DNA from: Helicobacter sp. 'house sparrow 1'
GTDB lineage: Bacteria > Campylobacterota > Campylobacteria > Campylobacterales > Helicobacteraceae
Direction of reading: 5' to 3'
Assembly (NCBI RefSeq): GCF_900199585.1
Contig: NZ_FZQY01000004.1
Coordinates: forward strand, 372,001 to 436,000
Length of the DNA stretch: 64,000 nucleotides
Shown: piece by piece, positions 44,749-57,052 of the stretch
Position numbering within the stretch: the stretch's first letter is position 1
Layout: each line of letters begins with the position of its first letter
The notes under the pieces: model-generated
Told to the model about the DNA's origin: nothing
Database searches by the model: none
The model's input: only the letters and a program-made list of their open reading frames with translations
Translations under genes and position numbers: made by a program

Positions 44749-45626
44749 ATTTTCTTAAAGCTTTACGCCATTTTTCATCAACTTGGACAGGGACTATCAT
44801 CATCGTTTTATTTTTTATTTTCTTTATAGCACAGGCATTTGTGATTCCATCAAGATCTATGGTAGGAACTTTATATGAAGGAGATATGCTACTGGTTAAA
44901 AAATTTTCTTATGGGATACCTACACCTAGAATTCCTTGGGTGGATTTACCTGTAGTTCCAGATTTTTTTAATAATGGTCATTTGATAGAAGGGAAACATC
45001 CAAAACGTGGAGATATTGTAGTTTTCATTCCGCCTCATCAGCAAAAAGTTTATTTTGTAAAGAGAAATTTTGCAGTAGGTGGAGATGAGGTTTTATTCAC
45101 TTCAAAAGGGTTGTATTTACACTGCTTTGAGGGAAATGAGTATATGAAAGAGCATTATAAGGGCATGGAGATGCTAGAGTTTGCAGGCAAAATTTTTGTT
45201 CTAAACCCCTATATGCAAGATCATAAGGGAATTTCATATGCAAGAGAAAACTCCACCTTTTATTTAATGAGAAATTTAGCAAGAAATCTAGAAAAACCTA
45301 TTTTTGGTTTTGATGGAGAAAATCCAAGTGTTGGGCATATCTCTATGCAACCCATTGATTTAAATGGTGGAGAAGCATTTTATAAAAAGATTCCCCAGAA
45401 TGAGTTTTTTATGATTGGAGATAATAGGGATAATAGTGATGATTCAAGGTTTTGGGGAACAGTGCCTTATAAAAATATTATTGGGACTCCTTGGTTTATT
45501 TATTTGAGTTTAAATTTGGCAAATAGTGAAGAGGTGGGGGCCCAAGATAATGTAAAGATGCGCTATACAATTCGCTGGGATAGGATGTTTAAGAGTATAA
45601 AGACTTTGGAAAAAGGAGACATTTAA
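44745..45626 (+). CDS. lepB: Signal peptidase I
   Basis: This 293-residue enzyme removes signal peptides from exported proteins. It has an N-terminal membrane helix (about 16-34), the catalytic Ser-38 in PSRSMVGTL, the general base Lys-106 in VKRNFAVGGD and the GDNRDNSDDSRFWG box. It overlaps folD by four bases, as is typical in Campylobacterota. Confidence 0.97.
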   Translation: MNFLKALRHFSSTWTGTIIIVLFFIFFIAQAFVIPSRSMVGTLYEGDMLLVKKFSYGIPTPRIPWVDLPVVPDFFNNGHLIEGKHPKRGDIVVFIPPHQQKVYFVKRNFAVGGDEVLFTSKGLYLHCFEGNEYMKEHYKGMEMLEFAGKIFVLNPYMQDHKGISYARENSTFYLMRNLARNLEKPIFGFDGENPSVGHISMQPIDLNGGEAFYKKIPQNEFFMIGDNRDNSDDSRFWGTVPYKNIIGTPWFIYLSLNLANSEEVGAQDNVKMRYTIRWDRMFKSIKTLEKGDI

Positions 45627-45629
45627 GCA

Positions 45630-46298
45630 GTGTTTTCTTTAGAAAATCAGGCTTTAAAAATTATTTGCTTGATTAGTGCATTTTTAATTGCAGTTATTGG
45701 ACATGAGATTATGCATGGTCTTGTTGCTTATTATTATGGCGATGACACTGCAAAATCAGAGGGAAGGTTGAGTTTAAATCCCATTAAACATATTGATTTA
45801 ATGGGATCAATTATTTTACCCTTAATGCTTTTTATTGCACAAGCGCCGTTTCTTTTTGGATGGGCAAAGCCTGTTCCTATTAATATGCATAAAATTATTT
45901 CACGATATGGCTATATGCCAGCAATTTATGTGAGTTTAGCAGGTATTGCTTATAATTTTTTGCTTGCATTGTTTGCAAGTTTTATTTTAAATCAATGGAT
46001 AGGTGATTCTTTTGATAGTAATTTATCTAAGTTCTTTTATCTTCTTTTTTACTATCTTGTAGTTTATAACATTGTATTAGGTATCTTTAATCTTTGGCCT
46101 ATTCCACCTTTAGATGGATCACAGGCTTTGAGGTTTTTTGCTTTAAAATTTGGTTTTAGTAGGATGGCTGATTTTCTATCTAGAATGCAGAATTTTGGCA
46201 TTTTAATAATTTTATTTATCCTGGCTACACCTTTATCTAAAATATTTTTTTATCCTACTAATTTTTTGATAGAATTTTTCTTATCGTTAGGAGTGTAA
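45630..46298 (+). CDS. Site-2 protease family membrane metallopeptidase (M50)
   Basis: This 222-residue membrane protein has HEIMH at residues 25-29 as zinc motif and NLWPIPPLDGSQ as second ligand region. It lacks the PDZ domain of RseP and belongs to the small M50B group. It starts with a GTG three bases after lepB. H. pylori has the same gene in this place (HP0575). The substrate is unknown. Confidence 0.88.
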   Translation: MFSLENQALKIICLISAFLIAVIGHEIMHGLVAYYYGDDTAKSEGRLSLNPIKHIDLMGSIILPLMLFIAQAPFLFGWAKPVPINMHKIISRYGYMPAIYVSLAGIAYNFLLALFASFILNQWIGDSFDSNLSKFFYLLFYYLVVYNIVLGIFNLWPIPPLDGSQALRFFALKFGFSRMADFLSRMQNFGILIILFILATPLSKIFFYPTNFLIEFFLSLGV

Positions 46299-46736
46299 AT
46301 GAAGTATTTTTTGGCTACAGATCATGCTGGAGTTGAACTTGCTGGCTTTATAAAAGATTTTTTAATAAAAAGAGAAATAAAAGTAGAGTGTTTTTTGCCC
46401 CAAGAATCAGAGAGAGTGGATTATCCAGATTATGCACACAAACTATGCGAGGCCATCTTAAAAAATCAAGATAGTAGAGGTATTCTTGTTTGTGGTACAG
46501 GGATTGGAATGTGTATTAGTGCAAATAGATTTAAGGGCATAAGGGCTGCTTTGTGTACAGATTCTTATATGGCAAAAATGACACGCTTACATAATGATGC
46601 AAATGTTCTTTGTTTGGGGGCTAGGCTTAGTGGTATTGGTGAAGTGGAGTCTATTTTAGAAGCATTTTTAGATACAGAATTTGAGGGTGGTAGGCATCTT
46701 CAAAGGATTCAAAAGATTGAGCTAGAGGGAAATTGA
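46299..46736 (+). CDS. rpiB: Ribose-5-phosphate isomerase B
   Basis: This 145-residue RpiB/LacA-family enzyme interconverts ribose-5-phosphate and ribulose-5-phosphate. Conserved marks are the N-terminal ATDHAGVELA, the catalytic loop GILVCGTGIGMCISANR and HNDANVLCLGARL. The start follows the M50 gene directly. Its stop overlaps the next start (TGATG). Confidence 0.95.
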   Translation: MKYFLATDHAGVELAGFIKDFLIKREIKVECFLPQESERVDYPDYAHKLCEAILKNQDSRGILVCGTGIGMCISANRFKGIRAALCTDSYMAKMTRLHNDANVLCLGARLSGIGEVESILEAFLDTEFEGGRHLQRIQKIELEGN

Positions 46737-47080
46737 TGTTTGATAGCAATTTGATGAAATGGTTTTTTATTACCGTTTTTATATTATTTGTTTTATATAT
46801 GTCTATTAAGACAATTTATTTTAAATCTGTGGCAGAAAAAGAGGAGAGAGCATCAGCTTCTATGAAGCTTACCCTACAAGAAGCAGAGATTTTGATTCAA
46901 AAACATCAGCTCCAATTGCAAAGAGCCCTTGGGAACATTGATTTATTAACTCAAGAGCTAAATAATTTAAAGAATGAATTAAAAACATTAAAGCAACGAA
47001 ATACTCAATATCGTGTAGAAACAGATAAATATAAGAGTCGTATTAAAGATTTAGAACAAAAAATAGAGGCTTTATTATGA
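46736..47080 (+). CDS. Small membrane-anchored coiled-coil protein
   Basis: This 114-residue protein has an N-terminal membrane segment (about residues 7-26) and a long Glu/Lys/Leu coiled coil to its end. It is conserved in position between rpiB and apt (HP0573 in H. pylori). I do not know its function. Overlaps with both neighbours mark it as a true operon member. Confidence 0.75.
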   Translation: MFDSNLMKWFFITVFILFVLYMSIKTIYFKSVAEKEERASASMKLTLQEAEILIQKHQLQLQRALGNIDLLTQELNNLKNELKTLKQRNTQYRVETDKYKSRIKDLEQKIEALL

Positions 47081-47628
47081 GTGAAAATCTGTTATATACA
47101 AAGGAATTCCAACAAGATCTTTTAGATTCTATTAGGAAGATAGAGGATTACCCAAAAAAGGGCATTTTGTTTCGAGATATTACTACCTTATTAAACAATA
47201 GGGAACTTTTTAATTCCTTGATTAAAAACTTAGCCCTAAGATATAGAGAGTATGAGTTGGATTTTATTGTAGGGATAGAATCTAGAGGTTTTATTTTTGG
47301 TGGGGCGTTGGCATTTGAGCTTGGAGCAGGTTTTGTTCCAATTAGAAAGAAGGGTAAATTGCCCTTTAAGACTTTTGAAAAAGAGTATGTCCTAGAGTAT
47401 GGGGTAGATGTAGTTGAAATCCATCAAGATGCTTTTAGGGGAATGCAAAGACCAAGAGTTCTTTTAATAGATGATTTAATTGCTACAGCTGGAACAGCAA
47501 AAGCGAGTTTAGATCTAATTAAAGAAGCGGGGGGAAATTGCGTTGAGGCTTGTTTCTTGATTAGATTATTAGAGTTTGAGGGGTTGCAGGAGTTGCAAAC
47601 AAAAATGTTTAGCGTATTAGAAATTTAG
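47077..47628 (+). CDS. apt: Adenine phosphoribosyltransferase
   Basis: This 183-residue purine salvage enzyme converts adenine and PRPP to AMP. Motifs are [30 protein letters not shown] and the PRPP-binding loop [16 protein letters not shown]. Length is standard. The ATG overlaps the stop of the upstream gene. Confidence 0.97.
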   Translation: MSENLLYTKEFQQDLLDSIRKIEDYPKKGILFRDITTLLNNRELFNSLIKNLALRYREYELDFIVGIESRGFIFGGALAFELGAGFVPIRKKGKLPFKTFEKEYVLEYGVDVVEIHQDAFRGMQRPRVLLIDDLIATAGTAKASLDLIKEAGGNCVEACFLIRLLEFEGLQELQTKMFSVLEI

Positions 47629-47638
47629 AGGCTTATAG

Positions 47639-49791
<2,153 letters not shown>

Positions 49792-49792
49792 A

Positions 49793-50893
49793 ATGGGGTT
49801 ATCAATAGGTATTGTAGGACTTCCTAATGTTGGAAAATCAAGCACCTTTAACGCACTGACAAAGGCCCAAAATGCGCAATCAGCAAATTATCCTTTTTGT
49901 ACCATAGAGCCAAATCGTGCTGTTGTGGAAGTTCCTGATTCTAGATTAAATGAGGTTTCAAAAATTGTAAAACCAGAGAGGATTTTACATTCCATGGTTG
50001 AATTTGTTGATATTGCAGGTCTTGTAAGAGGTGCAAATAAAGGAGAGGGATTAGGTAATCAGTTTTTGGGCAACATTAAAGAAGTTGATGTGATCTTGCA
50101 TTTGGTGCGTTGTTTTGATGATGAAAATGTTACGCATGTTGAGGGAAGTGTAGATCCCATTAGAGATATTGAAATTATTGATTTAGAGCTTTTGCTGGCA
50201 GATTTGGCTACATTGGAAAAGAGGATAGAAAAGCTTGTAAGACAAGCTAAGGCAGATAAAGAGGCTAAGAATATGCTTGATGTTGCTTTGGAATTAAAAA
50301 AGCATCTTGAGGAAGGAAGGCCAGTAAGAAGCTTTATTGAGAAAGATAGAGATGAGTTTAAAAATCTAAATAGGGAATTAAGGTTTTTAAGCAACAAGGA
50401 AATAATTTTTGGTGCGAATGTTTCAGAAGATTTCTTGGCTCAAGATAATGAATATATAAGGTCTTTAAAACAATATGCAAGTGCAAACCACTGCGAAGTA
50501 ATTAAGCTTTGCGCAAAGCTTGAAGAAGATATGGTTGGAATGGAAGAAGCAGAAAAAAAAGAGTTTTTAGAGAGCTTGGGTTGCAAAGAAAGCGGGTTGG
50601 AGCAAATTATCCGTACAGGTTTTTATAAATTAGGTCTTATTAGTTATTTCACTGCTGGAGTTAAAGAAGTGAGAGCTTGGACTATTAAAAAGGGTTCTAG
50701 TGCACCAGTTGCAGCAGGTGTTATTCATAAAGACTTTGAAAGAGGTTTTATTAAAGCAGAAACGATTAGTTATGATGATTTTATCAAATACGGGGGAGAA
50801 GCAAAGGCAAAAGAGGCCGGTGCTTTGAGAGTAGAGGGTAAGGATTATGTCGTCCAAGATGGCGACATAATGCACTTTAAGTTTAATGTCTAA
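49793..50893 (+). CDS. ychF: Redox-regulated ATPase YchF (Obg family)
   Basis: This 366-residue P-loop protein has the Walker A GLPNVGKS, the DIAGLVRGANKGEGLGNQFL switch and the C-terminal TGS-like domain with RAWTIKKG and DGDIMHFKFNV. The ATG at 49793 is chosen, one base after the pepA stop; a longer in-frame start lies inside pepA. It ends tail to tail with the next minus-strand gene, with a 4-base overlap. Confidence 0.96.
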   Translation: MGLSIGIVGLPNVGKSSTFNALTKAQNAQSANYPFCTIEPNRAVVEVPDSRLNEVSKIVKPERILHSMVEFVDIAGLVRGANKGEGLGNQFLGNIKEVDVILHLVRCFDDENVTHVEGSVDPIRDIEIIDLELLLADLATLEKRIEKLVRQAKADKEAKNMLDVALELKKHLEEGRPVRSFIEKDRDEFKNLNRELRFLSNKEIIFGANVSEDFLAQDNEYIRSLKQYASANHCEVIKLCAKLEEDMVGMEEAEKKEFLESLGCKESGLEQIIRTGFYKLGLISYFTAGVKEVRAWTIKKGSSAPVAAGVIHKDFERGFIKAETISYDDFIKYGGEAKAKEAGALRVEGKDYVVQDGDIMHFKFNV

Positions 50894-51633
50894 TTACACC
50901 GAAAAACCACTATTGCACTTGATGTAATAGTGTTGTCTTGATCTGCTACAATAGGCTCTTGTTGCATACTTATCAATTGTTTTGAAGAATCTAGCGATTG
51001 TGGTGCAAAGTTTATCTCTTTAATTTTACACTCCTTTTTAAGAGTAATTTCATAGTCTTTTCTTGCTCCCTCTGCTTTTTCAAGGATTTGGTTTCTAAGT
51101 GTAAGTTGGGCATCTTGTAGCTGATTTTGAGTGATATCTGGTTCTATGATAGGTATTGAAAGGATAAGCTGACCTCCCAACATAAGATTTAAATCCGCTA
51201 AGATTTCTTTATATTCTTTGATTCTATCTTGATGAAAGGCACATTGGATATTAGAATATACTCTTTGCCCATTTGGGACTTCTTTACCATCTTTATAATC
51301 AAAAGTAGGCTGGATAGAGTAGCCAGATGGATGACAAATATCACTTTGTTTAATTCTTAGGGTAATTTTTTCAAAAATTTTTTCAATATCTTTTTTATCT
51401 TCTTGTGAGAGAACAGGTTTAGTGCTAAGTGTTGGTGAAGCACTAAATTCTAAAGATGCTTTTAGAGTTTCAGATTTTACCTTTGTGTTTGCGTAAAAAT
51501 CCTGAAGAATGTTTAATTCTTTAGGGTTTTTTTGAAAAAAAGAACCAAGAAAGTAGTAAAAAAATCCACCACCACAAAATAGCAAAAGACTTATTAGGGT
51601 TATGCTAATACATTTTAGCCATTTCATTTTCAT
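50890..51633 (-). CDS. Membrane-anchored periplasmic protein, possibly SIMPL-like
   Basis: This 247-residue protein has an N-terminal membrane anchor (about residues 7-29) and a periplasmic part with two Cys-containing segments (DICHPSGYS, NIQCAFHQD). The central QLQDAQLTLRNQILEKAEGARKDYE helix before a strand is reminiscent of SIMPL (DUF541) proteins. I do not recognise it with certainty. It is the second gene after hisS, separated by three bases, so it is probably co-transcribed. Confidence 0.6.
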   Translation of the reverse strand: MKMKWLKCISITLISLLLFCGGGFFYYFLGSFFQKNPKELNILQDFYANTKVKSETLKASLEFSASPTLSTKPVLSQEDKKDIEKIFEKITLRIKQSDICHPSGYSIQPTFDYKDGKEVPNGQRVYSNIQCAFHQDRIKEYKEILADLNLMLGGQLILSIPIIEPDITQNQLQDAQLTLRNQILEKAEGARKDYEITLKKECKIKEINFAPQSLDSSKQLISMQQEPIVADQDNTITSSAIVVFRCN

Positions 51634-51636
51634 CCT

Positions 51637-52959
51637 TTATGATTTAATAATTTCTAATGTCTTAAGAAAGCTTAAGCACTCAAGTTGCATTCCCGTTGTC
51701 ATATTTTTTAATGTAATCGTTTTACTTTGAAATTCTCTCTCTCCAATAATAATAGCAAATTCATGCCCTTTTTGATCTGCATAACTTAACTGCTTTTTAA
51801 GTTTATGGGCTTCTGGATAGACTTCAGTATTTACAAGACTACGACGGAAAGATTCTGCTAGTTTATGTGCAAAAGGCAAATAATCTTGATGTGTACATAC
51901 AATAAGAATTCTTGCAGTTGTAGATTTAGAATCTATAAAACCTAAATCTTGAAGGCCCGCAAGGAGACGATCTAGTCCAATTGAAGCTCCAACGCCCCCA
52001 AGAGCTTCTTTTGAAAAAGTTCTTGTGAGATTGTCATATCTACCCCCCGAACAAACACTTCCTAGTGTCTTGAGGCGATTTAAAGTAGTTTCATATACAA
52101 TGCCTGTATAATAGCCAAGTCCCCTTGCAATGGAGAAATTAACACGATAGCAGTCACTATCCATCTCCAAATCTTCTAATATTTTACACATAGATTCTAT
52201 TTCTTCAATACCTTTTTTAAGCTCATCATCCCATTGTTTCATAAATGCGATTTCTTTAAAAAACTCTTCTTTGTGTTGTGTTTGCTTAATACTTGTTGTT
52301 TGTAGCAAACCTTCTGCTTTCTTATCAGTAAGTTGTAGATTCTTTTTTAATTCCTCTTTTGTTGCCTCTAGACCTATCTTTTCAATTTTATCAATAATCC
52401 GAAGTGTATCTTGAACGGCTTTTTCCTCAGTAATTCCAAAATATCTACAAATACCATTCAAGATGCTTCTATGATTAAGCCAAATAATAAAATCATTAAT
52501 ACCAAGACTCATTAATGATGCATGGATCACCTGAATAACCTCTGCATCACAAGCAACACTTGCGCTTCCAATAAAATCAAAATCACACTGCGTAAATTCT
52601 CTATATCTTCCTTTTTGAGCTCTCTCTCCTCTAAAGACATTGCCAATGGCATAACGCTTAAAAGGCAGTCCCACTTCATTTTTATATTGGGAAATAAATC
52701 TTGCCAAAGGAACGGTTTGATCAAATCTCAAAGCCACATCTCTTTTTCCGTGGTCTTGAAAGCGATAAAGTTCTTTTTGAATCTCATCACTCCCTTGTTT
52801 AACTAAAACATCTGCATACTCTAAGTGGGGAGTTTCAATTGGGACAAAACCAAAACTCTCAAAAACTGCCACAAGTTTTCTTAATAGAGCTTCTTTGGCT
52901 ATAGCTTCATTAGGAAGTCTGTCTCTAAAACCACTTAGGGTCCTTGGTGTAACTAACAT
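51637..52959 (-). CDS. hisS: Histidyl-tRNA synthetase
   Basis: This 440-residue class II synthetase has the N-terminal [12 protein letters not shown], motif 2 in [25 protein letters not shown], the histidine-specific [11 protein letters not shown] and motif 3 [12 protein letters not shown]. The anticodon-binding domain follows at the C-terminus. It charges tRNA-His. It is divergent from waaF, as HP1190 and HP1191 are adjacent in H. pylori. Confidence 0.97.
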   Translation of the reverse strand: MLVTPRTLSGFRDRLPNEAIAKEALLRKLVAVFESFGFVPIETPHLEYADVLVKQGSDEIQKELYRFQDHGKRDVALRFDQTVPLARFISQYKNEVGLPFKRYAIGNVFRGERAQKGRYREFTQCDFDFIGSASVACDAEVIQVIHASLMSLGINDFIIWLNHRSILNGICRYFGITEEKAVQDTLRIIDKIEKIGLEATKEELKKNLQLTDKKAEGLLQTTSIKQTQHKEEFFKEIAFMKQWDDELKKGIEEIESMCKILEDLEMDSDCYRVNFSIARGLGYYTGIVYETTLNRLKTLGSVCSGGRYDNLTRTFSKEALGGVGASIGLDRLLAGLQDLGFIDSKSTTARILIVCTHQDYLPFAHKLAESFRRSLVNTEVYPEAHKLKKQLSYADQKGHEFAIIIGEREFQSKTITLKNMTTGMQLECLSFLKTLEIIKS

Positions 52960-53003
52960 TCTCTTGCTCCGATCTTTTAAGTTTTTGGTAATTTTACCTA
53001 CTT

Positions 53004-53014
53004 TTGTGTAAAAT
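53004..53014 (+). promoter_or_regulatory. Candidate extended -10 promoter for waaF
   Basis: TTGTGTAAAAT, with the -10 hexamer TAAAAT at 53009-53014, lies 31 bases before the waaF ATG in the divergent hisS-waaF gap. No clear -35 box is seen. Confidence 0.4.
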
Positions 53015-53044
53015 TATCATAAAAGACATCTTGAGTTGGGGTTT

Positions 53045-54052
53045 ATGAGAGTTTTGATTAGAATGCCAAATTGGCTAGGAGATGGGGTAATGATATCTCC
53101 TATTTTTGAATTCTTAAAAAGTTATTATCCTCAAGCTAATTTTGTTTTAGTTGGACCTGAAGTAGTATGTGAATTATATAAAAGAGATAAAAGAGTAGAA
53201 AAAATTTTTATAGATAAAACAAAAACGAGTAAAAGTCGTTTTTTTGCAACTTATAGACTTGCTAAGATAATAGGAAAATGTGACATTGCTATCACTTTTA
53301 CAAATCATTTTTACTCAGCTTTGTTGCTTTTTTTTACTCAAACTACGATTAGAATCGGATATAGGGGGCTATTGAGAAATTATCTTTTAACAAGAAGAGT
53401 TCCAAAGATAAAAACCAAACACCAAGTATTATCTTATGCACAGTTATTAGAAAAAGGATTGGATGTTAGAATAGGTAATTTAGGAGGGTTAAAACTTATT
53501 GCCCATCCAAGAAAAAAAAGTCAGATAAAGACTCTTGGTATTAGTACAGGAGCTGCTTTTGGTGCATCTAAAATCTGGTATCCCGAATATTTTGCTCAAG
53601 TAGTAATTTATTTTTTAAGACTTGGTTTTAGAGTTATTTTATTTGGAAATGGAAAGGAAGCTTTAAATAATCAAGAGATCTATAAATATGTTTGTAAAGA
53701 GGTAGGTGAAGATAGGTTAGAAAATTTATTGGATTTAAGTAATCAAACAAACATCTTAGAATTAATAGATTGGATTGCAAGTTTGGATATTTTTTTAAGT
53801 AATGATAGTGGTCCGATGCATGTTGCAGCAGCTTTAGATATACCATTGGTGGCCTTATTTGGTGCCACTCATCCGACATATTGCCTTCCTTGGAAAAATA
53901 CTAAAAATATTATTATTAATAAGCATCTTGAATGCTCACCTTGTCAAAAAAAGATCTGTCCTTTAGGACATCATCTGTGTATGAAAAGTATAAAACCACA
54001 AGAGGTAATTCAAGCTATTCATCAACTTTTAAAGGAATATTATGCAAATTGA
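53045..54052 (+). CDS. waaF: ADP-heptose:LPS heptosyltransferase, WaaF type
   Basis: This GT9-family enzyme of 335 residues adds heptose to the LPS inner core. Motifs are the N-terminal RMPNWLGDGVMISP and the donor-binding LSNDSGPMHVAAALDIPLVALFG. The Cys-rich end (CSPCQKKICPLGHHLC) is common in this family. A TTG nine bases upstream is also in frame, but the ATG at 53045 is preferred. Its 3' end overlaps the next gene by 11 bases. Confidence 0.92.
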   Translation: MRVLIRMPNWLGDGVMISPIFEFLKSYYPQANFVLVGPEVVCELYKRDKRVEKIFIDKTKTSKSRFFATYRLAKIIGKCDIAITFTNHFYSALLLFFTQTTIRIGYRGLLRNYLLTRRVPKIKTKHQVLSYAQLLEKGLDVRIGNLGGLKLIAHPRKKSQIKTLGISTGAAFGASKIWYPEYFAQVVIYFLRLGFRVILFGNGKEALNNQEIYKYVCKEVGEDRLENLLDLSNQTNILELIDWIASLDIFLSNDSGPMHVAAALDIPLVALFGATHPTYCLPWKNTKNIIINKHLECSPCQKKICPLGHHLCMKSIKPQEVIQAIHQLLKEYYAN

Positions 54053-54629
54053 TCTCGCAACATCTTCTTTATTAACAAAGTATAAAATACTAAGCAATTC
54101 TGTAACACCAAGACCCATTGCTTGGATAGTTACAGTAAATAACAATGGAGTGGTCAATATGGCTCCATTTTCTTTTTTTGCACCAATTAGTACAGATCCT
54201 GTAGCATTTTCTATATGTTTTTCCCTTAAGAGCAATGGAGATCTTAAAGATACCTTTAAAAATATTCTTGAAGAAAGAAGGGCAACGATATGCATGTGTG
54301 ATATGAAAAACTTGAAATCAATGCATCTAACCTCTCAGGAAATAGATTCTCAAACAAGTGAAGCATTGGTTTTTGATATTAAATTAAAGGTAATAAATCC
54401 TCTTTATCCTCCTATACCTGAGCATACAAAAGGAGCCTTTTTGTGTGATTTTCTTGATATCTTAAAAATTGGAAAAAGCTCAAAAACGGTTTTAATGGAA
54501 GCAAAAGAGTTTTTTATCGATGATGAATTTTATAATCCAAATTTGGATTTTCGGTTTGATAATGTTGGTAGAGTAGGTAAAGAATATCAGATAACAACAA
54601 AGGCTATAAAGCCTACAGAACTTATTTAA
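54042..54629 (+). CDS. Flavin reductase-like FMN-binding protein
   Basis: This 195-residue protein has the flavin-reductase fold (TPRPIAWIVTVNNNGVVNMAPFSFF, then DPVAFSICFSLKSNGDLKDT) found in flavoredoxin and DIM6/NTAB family members. It binds FMN and probably acts in electron transfer. It is coupled to waaF by overlap. The partner is unknown. Confidence 0.85.
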   Translation: MQIDLATSSLLTKYKILSNSVTPRPIAWIVTVNNNGVVNMAPFSFFAPISTDPVAFSICFSLKSNGDLKDTFKNILEERRATICMCDMKNLKSMHLTSQEIDSQTSEALVFDIKLKVINPLYPPIPEHTKGAFLCDFLDILKIGKSSKTVLMEAKEFFIDDEFYNPNLDFRFDNVGRVGKEYQITTKAIKPTELI

Positions 54630-55075
54630 ACCATTGTATGATTTAAGTAAGTTATCATTTGCAATTTTTGCATCAAGCTTTGTATGGTTTGTTGCATTTT
54701 TGGATTAATTCCTTGTTGCTTTCTGGTGGCCTCAAAGCTATCAAAGTCAAGTTTAGGGCTTTTTTTAGCTAAAAAATCCATCGCCACTTCTTCTTGTTGG
54801 TTAATAAGAGCCTCTCTTTTTAGCTTATCGGCAAGTGCTAGAAATGAAGGGACATCTTTGAGTGCATCTTTTATATAGGGTCTAATTTGTTTAATTTTTT
54901 TGTAGTCTTGAGAGAGATCAAGATAATCTTGTGCATTTTGGTTTGATAATTTTATGTAGTTTGACTGACTCTCTAACTCTTGTAATTCTGATGCATTTTT
55001 AGTTTGAAAAATATTCTCTTGGTAGCGTTTGGAAAGAATATTTGATAGTGAATGATTTTGATTTTGTATTTGCAT
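54626..55075 (-). CDS. Helical protein of unknown function
   Basis: This 149-residue, Gln/Lys/Leu-rich protein is predicted to be almost fully helical with no membrane segment. I do not recognise a family. It is convergent with the flavin reductase gene (4-base overlap) and stands alone on its strand, with weak upstream signals. GGGGA about eight bases before the ATG can serve as ribosome binding site. Length and composition recall export chaperones or rod-associated proteins, but this is only an impression. Confidence 0.6.
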   Translation of the reverse strand: MQIQNQNHSLSNILSKRYQENIFQTKNASELQELESQSNYIKLSNQNAQDYLDLSQDYKKIKQIRPYIKDALKDVPSFLALADKLKREALINQQEEVAMDFLAKKSPKLDFDSFEATRKQQGINPKMQQTIQSLMQKLQMITYLNHTMV

Positions 55076-55206
55076 AAGTTCCCCTAAGTTTTACAAAATA
55101 CAAAGCAAAAAATATTCCATATATAAAGGTATAAAGGCTTAAAAATAAAGATTATGAAAAAGAATACAACTATAGAAAAAGTGAAGTTAAAAAGGTAATG
55201 AAAGAT

Positions 55207-55236
55207 AAAAATAACTCTAATATAGAGTTATTTTTT
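55207..55236. terminator. Bidirectional rho-independent terminator after atpB
   Basis: ATAACTCT (55211-55218) pairs with AGAGTTAT (55224-55231) around a 5-base loop. It is flanked by A-rich and T-rich runs that give a U-tract on either strand. It directly abuts the atpB stop on the minus strand. Confidence 0.8.
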
Positions 55237-55929
55237 TTAATGCTGATCCTCTTCTTGGACCAAGACTGCACCTGCAAGATAAACATAAGTAAGAATCATA
55301 AAGATGAAAGCTTGTAAGATTCCCATAAAGAAAAGAACTAAAAAAGGAGCCACAGGGACAACCCAAGGAACAAGCATCAGCATCACAAGCAAGAACATAT
55401 CATCACCTTTAATATTACCAAAGAGACGGAAAGTAAGGGAAATGATTCTAGAAAAGTGCGAAATAATCTCAATTGGAAGCATCAAGGGCGTAAGAAGTTT
55501 AATAGGCCCCATAAAATGTTTAAAATAATGAACAAAACCCTGAGCCTTAATTCCCTCAAAATGATAGAAGAAAAAAACAACCAAAGCTAAAACTAAGGTG
55601 AAATTCCAGCTTGCAGTAGGCGCTTCAAATCCTGGGATTATGCCCACCATATTACAAAAGAAAACAAAGATTGCAATTGTACCAGTAAGCGGAAGATATC
55701 GGAGTGCATATTGCTCACCAATTACATCCTTTGCAACCCCTAACATCCCAGATATAACTGCCTCATAAATATTTTGTAGACCACTAGGCACAATTTGCAT
55801 TTTCTCCGTAGCTAATTTACCTAAAAATACTGCAAGAAGAGCACATAGTATTGTATGAAACCCAATGATAAAGGTATGATCCCCACTAATAAGACCAGCA
55901 AAAGTAAAAAATCTACTTTCTAATTCCAT
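55237..55929 (-). CDS. atpB: ATP synthase subunit a (Fo)
   Basis: This 230-residue polytopic protein has five to six membrane helices. The essential Arg lies in the helix [15 protein letters not shown], with [18 protein letters not shown] after it. It forms the proton half-channels of Fo. It is far from the main atp operon, as is usual in Campylobacterota where atpB and atpE are separate. The subunit c gene was not found in the window. Confidence 0.96.
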   Translation of the reverse strand: MELESRFFTFAGLISGDHTFIIGFHTILCALLAVFLGKLATEKMQIVPSGLQNIYEAVISGMLGVAKDVIGEQYALRYLPLTGTIAIFVFFCNMVGIIPGFEAPTASWNFTLVLALVVFFFYHFEGIKAQGFVHYFKHFMGPIKLLTPLMLPIEIISHFSRIISLTFRLFGNIKGDDMFLLVMLMLVPWVVPVAPFLVLFFMGILQAFIFMILTYVYLAGAVLVQEEDQH

Positions 55930-56005
55930 ATTCCTTCCTTAAATTTATTCAACACCTAATTGTCTTATTCTATCAAATCTAGACCGAAAAAGAGCATAAA
56001 ATTAA

Positions 56006-56431
56006 TTAAGATTTAAGATCAAGATCTTTGACCTTAACTGTTGTTTTGCAGATATAATCATGCAAACATTCCTTAGTTTTACTAAAAAAAGGAAAAAAAA
56101 ATCCTATAACAAGTGCCATGGAAATTAACCAAACAAAAAACCTCACAAGAGCTTTTAAAAATCCAATGGGCTTACCATCAAGATTTACCAACTTAATTGA
56201 TGCATACCTAAAACCAGGAGTTTGCTCTTTGAGATAAAAGAGAAATGAGCTAACTAATCCATATAATAGAGAGCAAAGAAAAATAGCATAAGGATTATTC
56301 CTGAAGGCTTCAGCACTCCCTAAGATAAAATAGGTTACAAAGTACAAAATTGGGACATAAATCATAAAAATATCAATAATAAAAGCCTTAAGTCTTGGGA
56401 TTAGTAAGGTTTTTTGTAAAACTTCCTTCAA
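56006..56431 (-). CDS. RDD-family membrane protein
   Basis: This 141-residue protein has three membrane segments and the family layout: an N-terminal PRLKAFIIDIFMIYV with the Arg/Asp pair and a later TPGFRYASIKLVNLDGKPI. RDD proteins are membrane proteins, some of them sodium-proton antiporters. It is the last gene of the secG-frr-pyrE group (HP1258 in H. pylori) and starts three bases after pyrE. Confidence 0.87.
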   Translation of the reverse strand: MKEVLQKTLLIPRLKAFIIDIFMIYVPILYFVTYFILGSAEAFRNNPYAIFLCSLLYGLVSSFLFYLKEQTPGFRYASIKLVNLDGKPIGFLKALVRFFVWLISMALVIGFFFPFFSKTKECLHDYICKTTVKVKDLDLKS

Positions 56432-56433
56432 TT

Positions 56434-57051
56434 TTAATTTCCTCTACTGCCTGGCTTAATAGCTTGAGAGCCTTCTTTACATAAAGGACAATCATTAGGC
56501 TCATACATATTAAAAACAAAATCTTCTAATGCAAATAGTGGAGTGTTATCAGGTAATTTACACTCAGGTTTTTTTGTGGCATTTCCACCTACTCTTTTAC
56601 AAAAACCACGATTTGCCAATCCTGCATAAGCTACAATGATAGCGCCTTTCTCTTGAACACAATGTGCAGATTCCAAAGCAGAGCCACCAGTGGTAATAAT
56701 ATCCTCACAAATGAGAATTTTTTCTTCTTTTTTGACTTCAAATCCCCTTCTTAAAGCCATTTTCCCATTTACGCGTTCTGTAAAGATAAATCTAACTCCA
56801 AGTGCTCTAGCAAGCTCATATCCAGCTAAAATACCTCCTAATGCAGGAGCACACACACAATCTACCTCAATTCCATATTCTTTAATTTGATATGCAAGAG
56901 CTTGGGCAAGCACTTCTGCATTCTTTGGATCTTCTAGGACTCTTGCAGATTGTAAGTAGGTGTCAGAATGATTTCCACTACTTAATAAAAAATGGCCCTT
57001 TAATAGTGCATTAGCTTTCTTATAATATTCAACAATATCAAGCTTATTCAT
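56434..57051 (-). CDS. pyrE: Orotate phosphoribosyltransferase
   Basis: This 205-residue pyrimidine biosynthesis enzyme converts orotate and PRPP to OMP. Motifs are [33 protein letters not shown] and the PRPP loop [16 protein letters not shown]. The C-terminal [18 protein letters not shown] is of the long archaeal-type PyrE. It begins one base after frr. Confidence 0.95.
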   Translation of the reverse strand: MNKLDIVEYYKKANALLKGHFLLSSGNHSDTYLQSARVLEDPKNAEVLAQALAYQIKEYGIEVDCVCAPALGGILAGYELARALGVRFIFTERVNGKMALRRGFEVKKEEKILICEDIITTGGSALESAHCVQEKGAIIVAYAGLANRGFCKRVGGNATKKPECKLPDNTPLFALEDFVFNMYEPNDCPLCKEGSQAIKPGSRGN

Positions 57052-57052
57052 T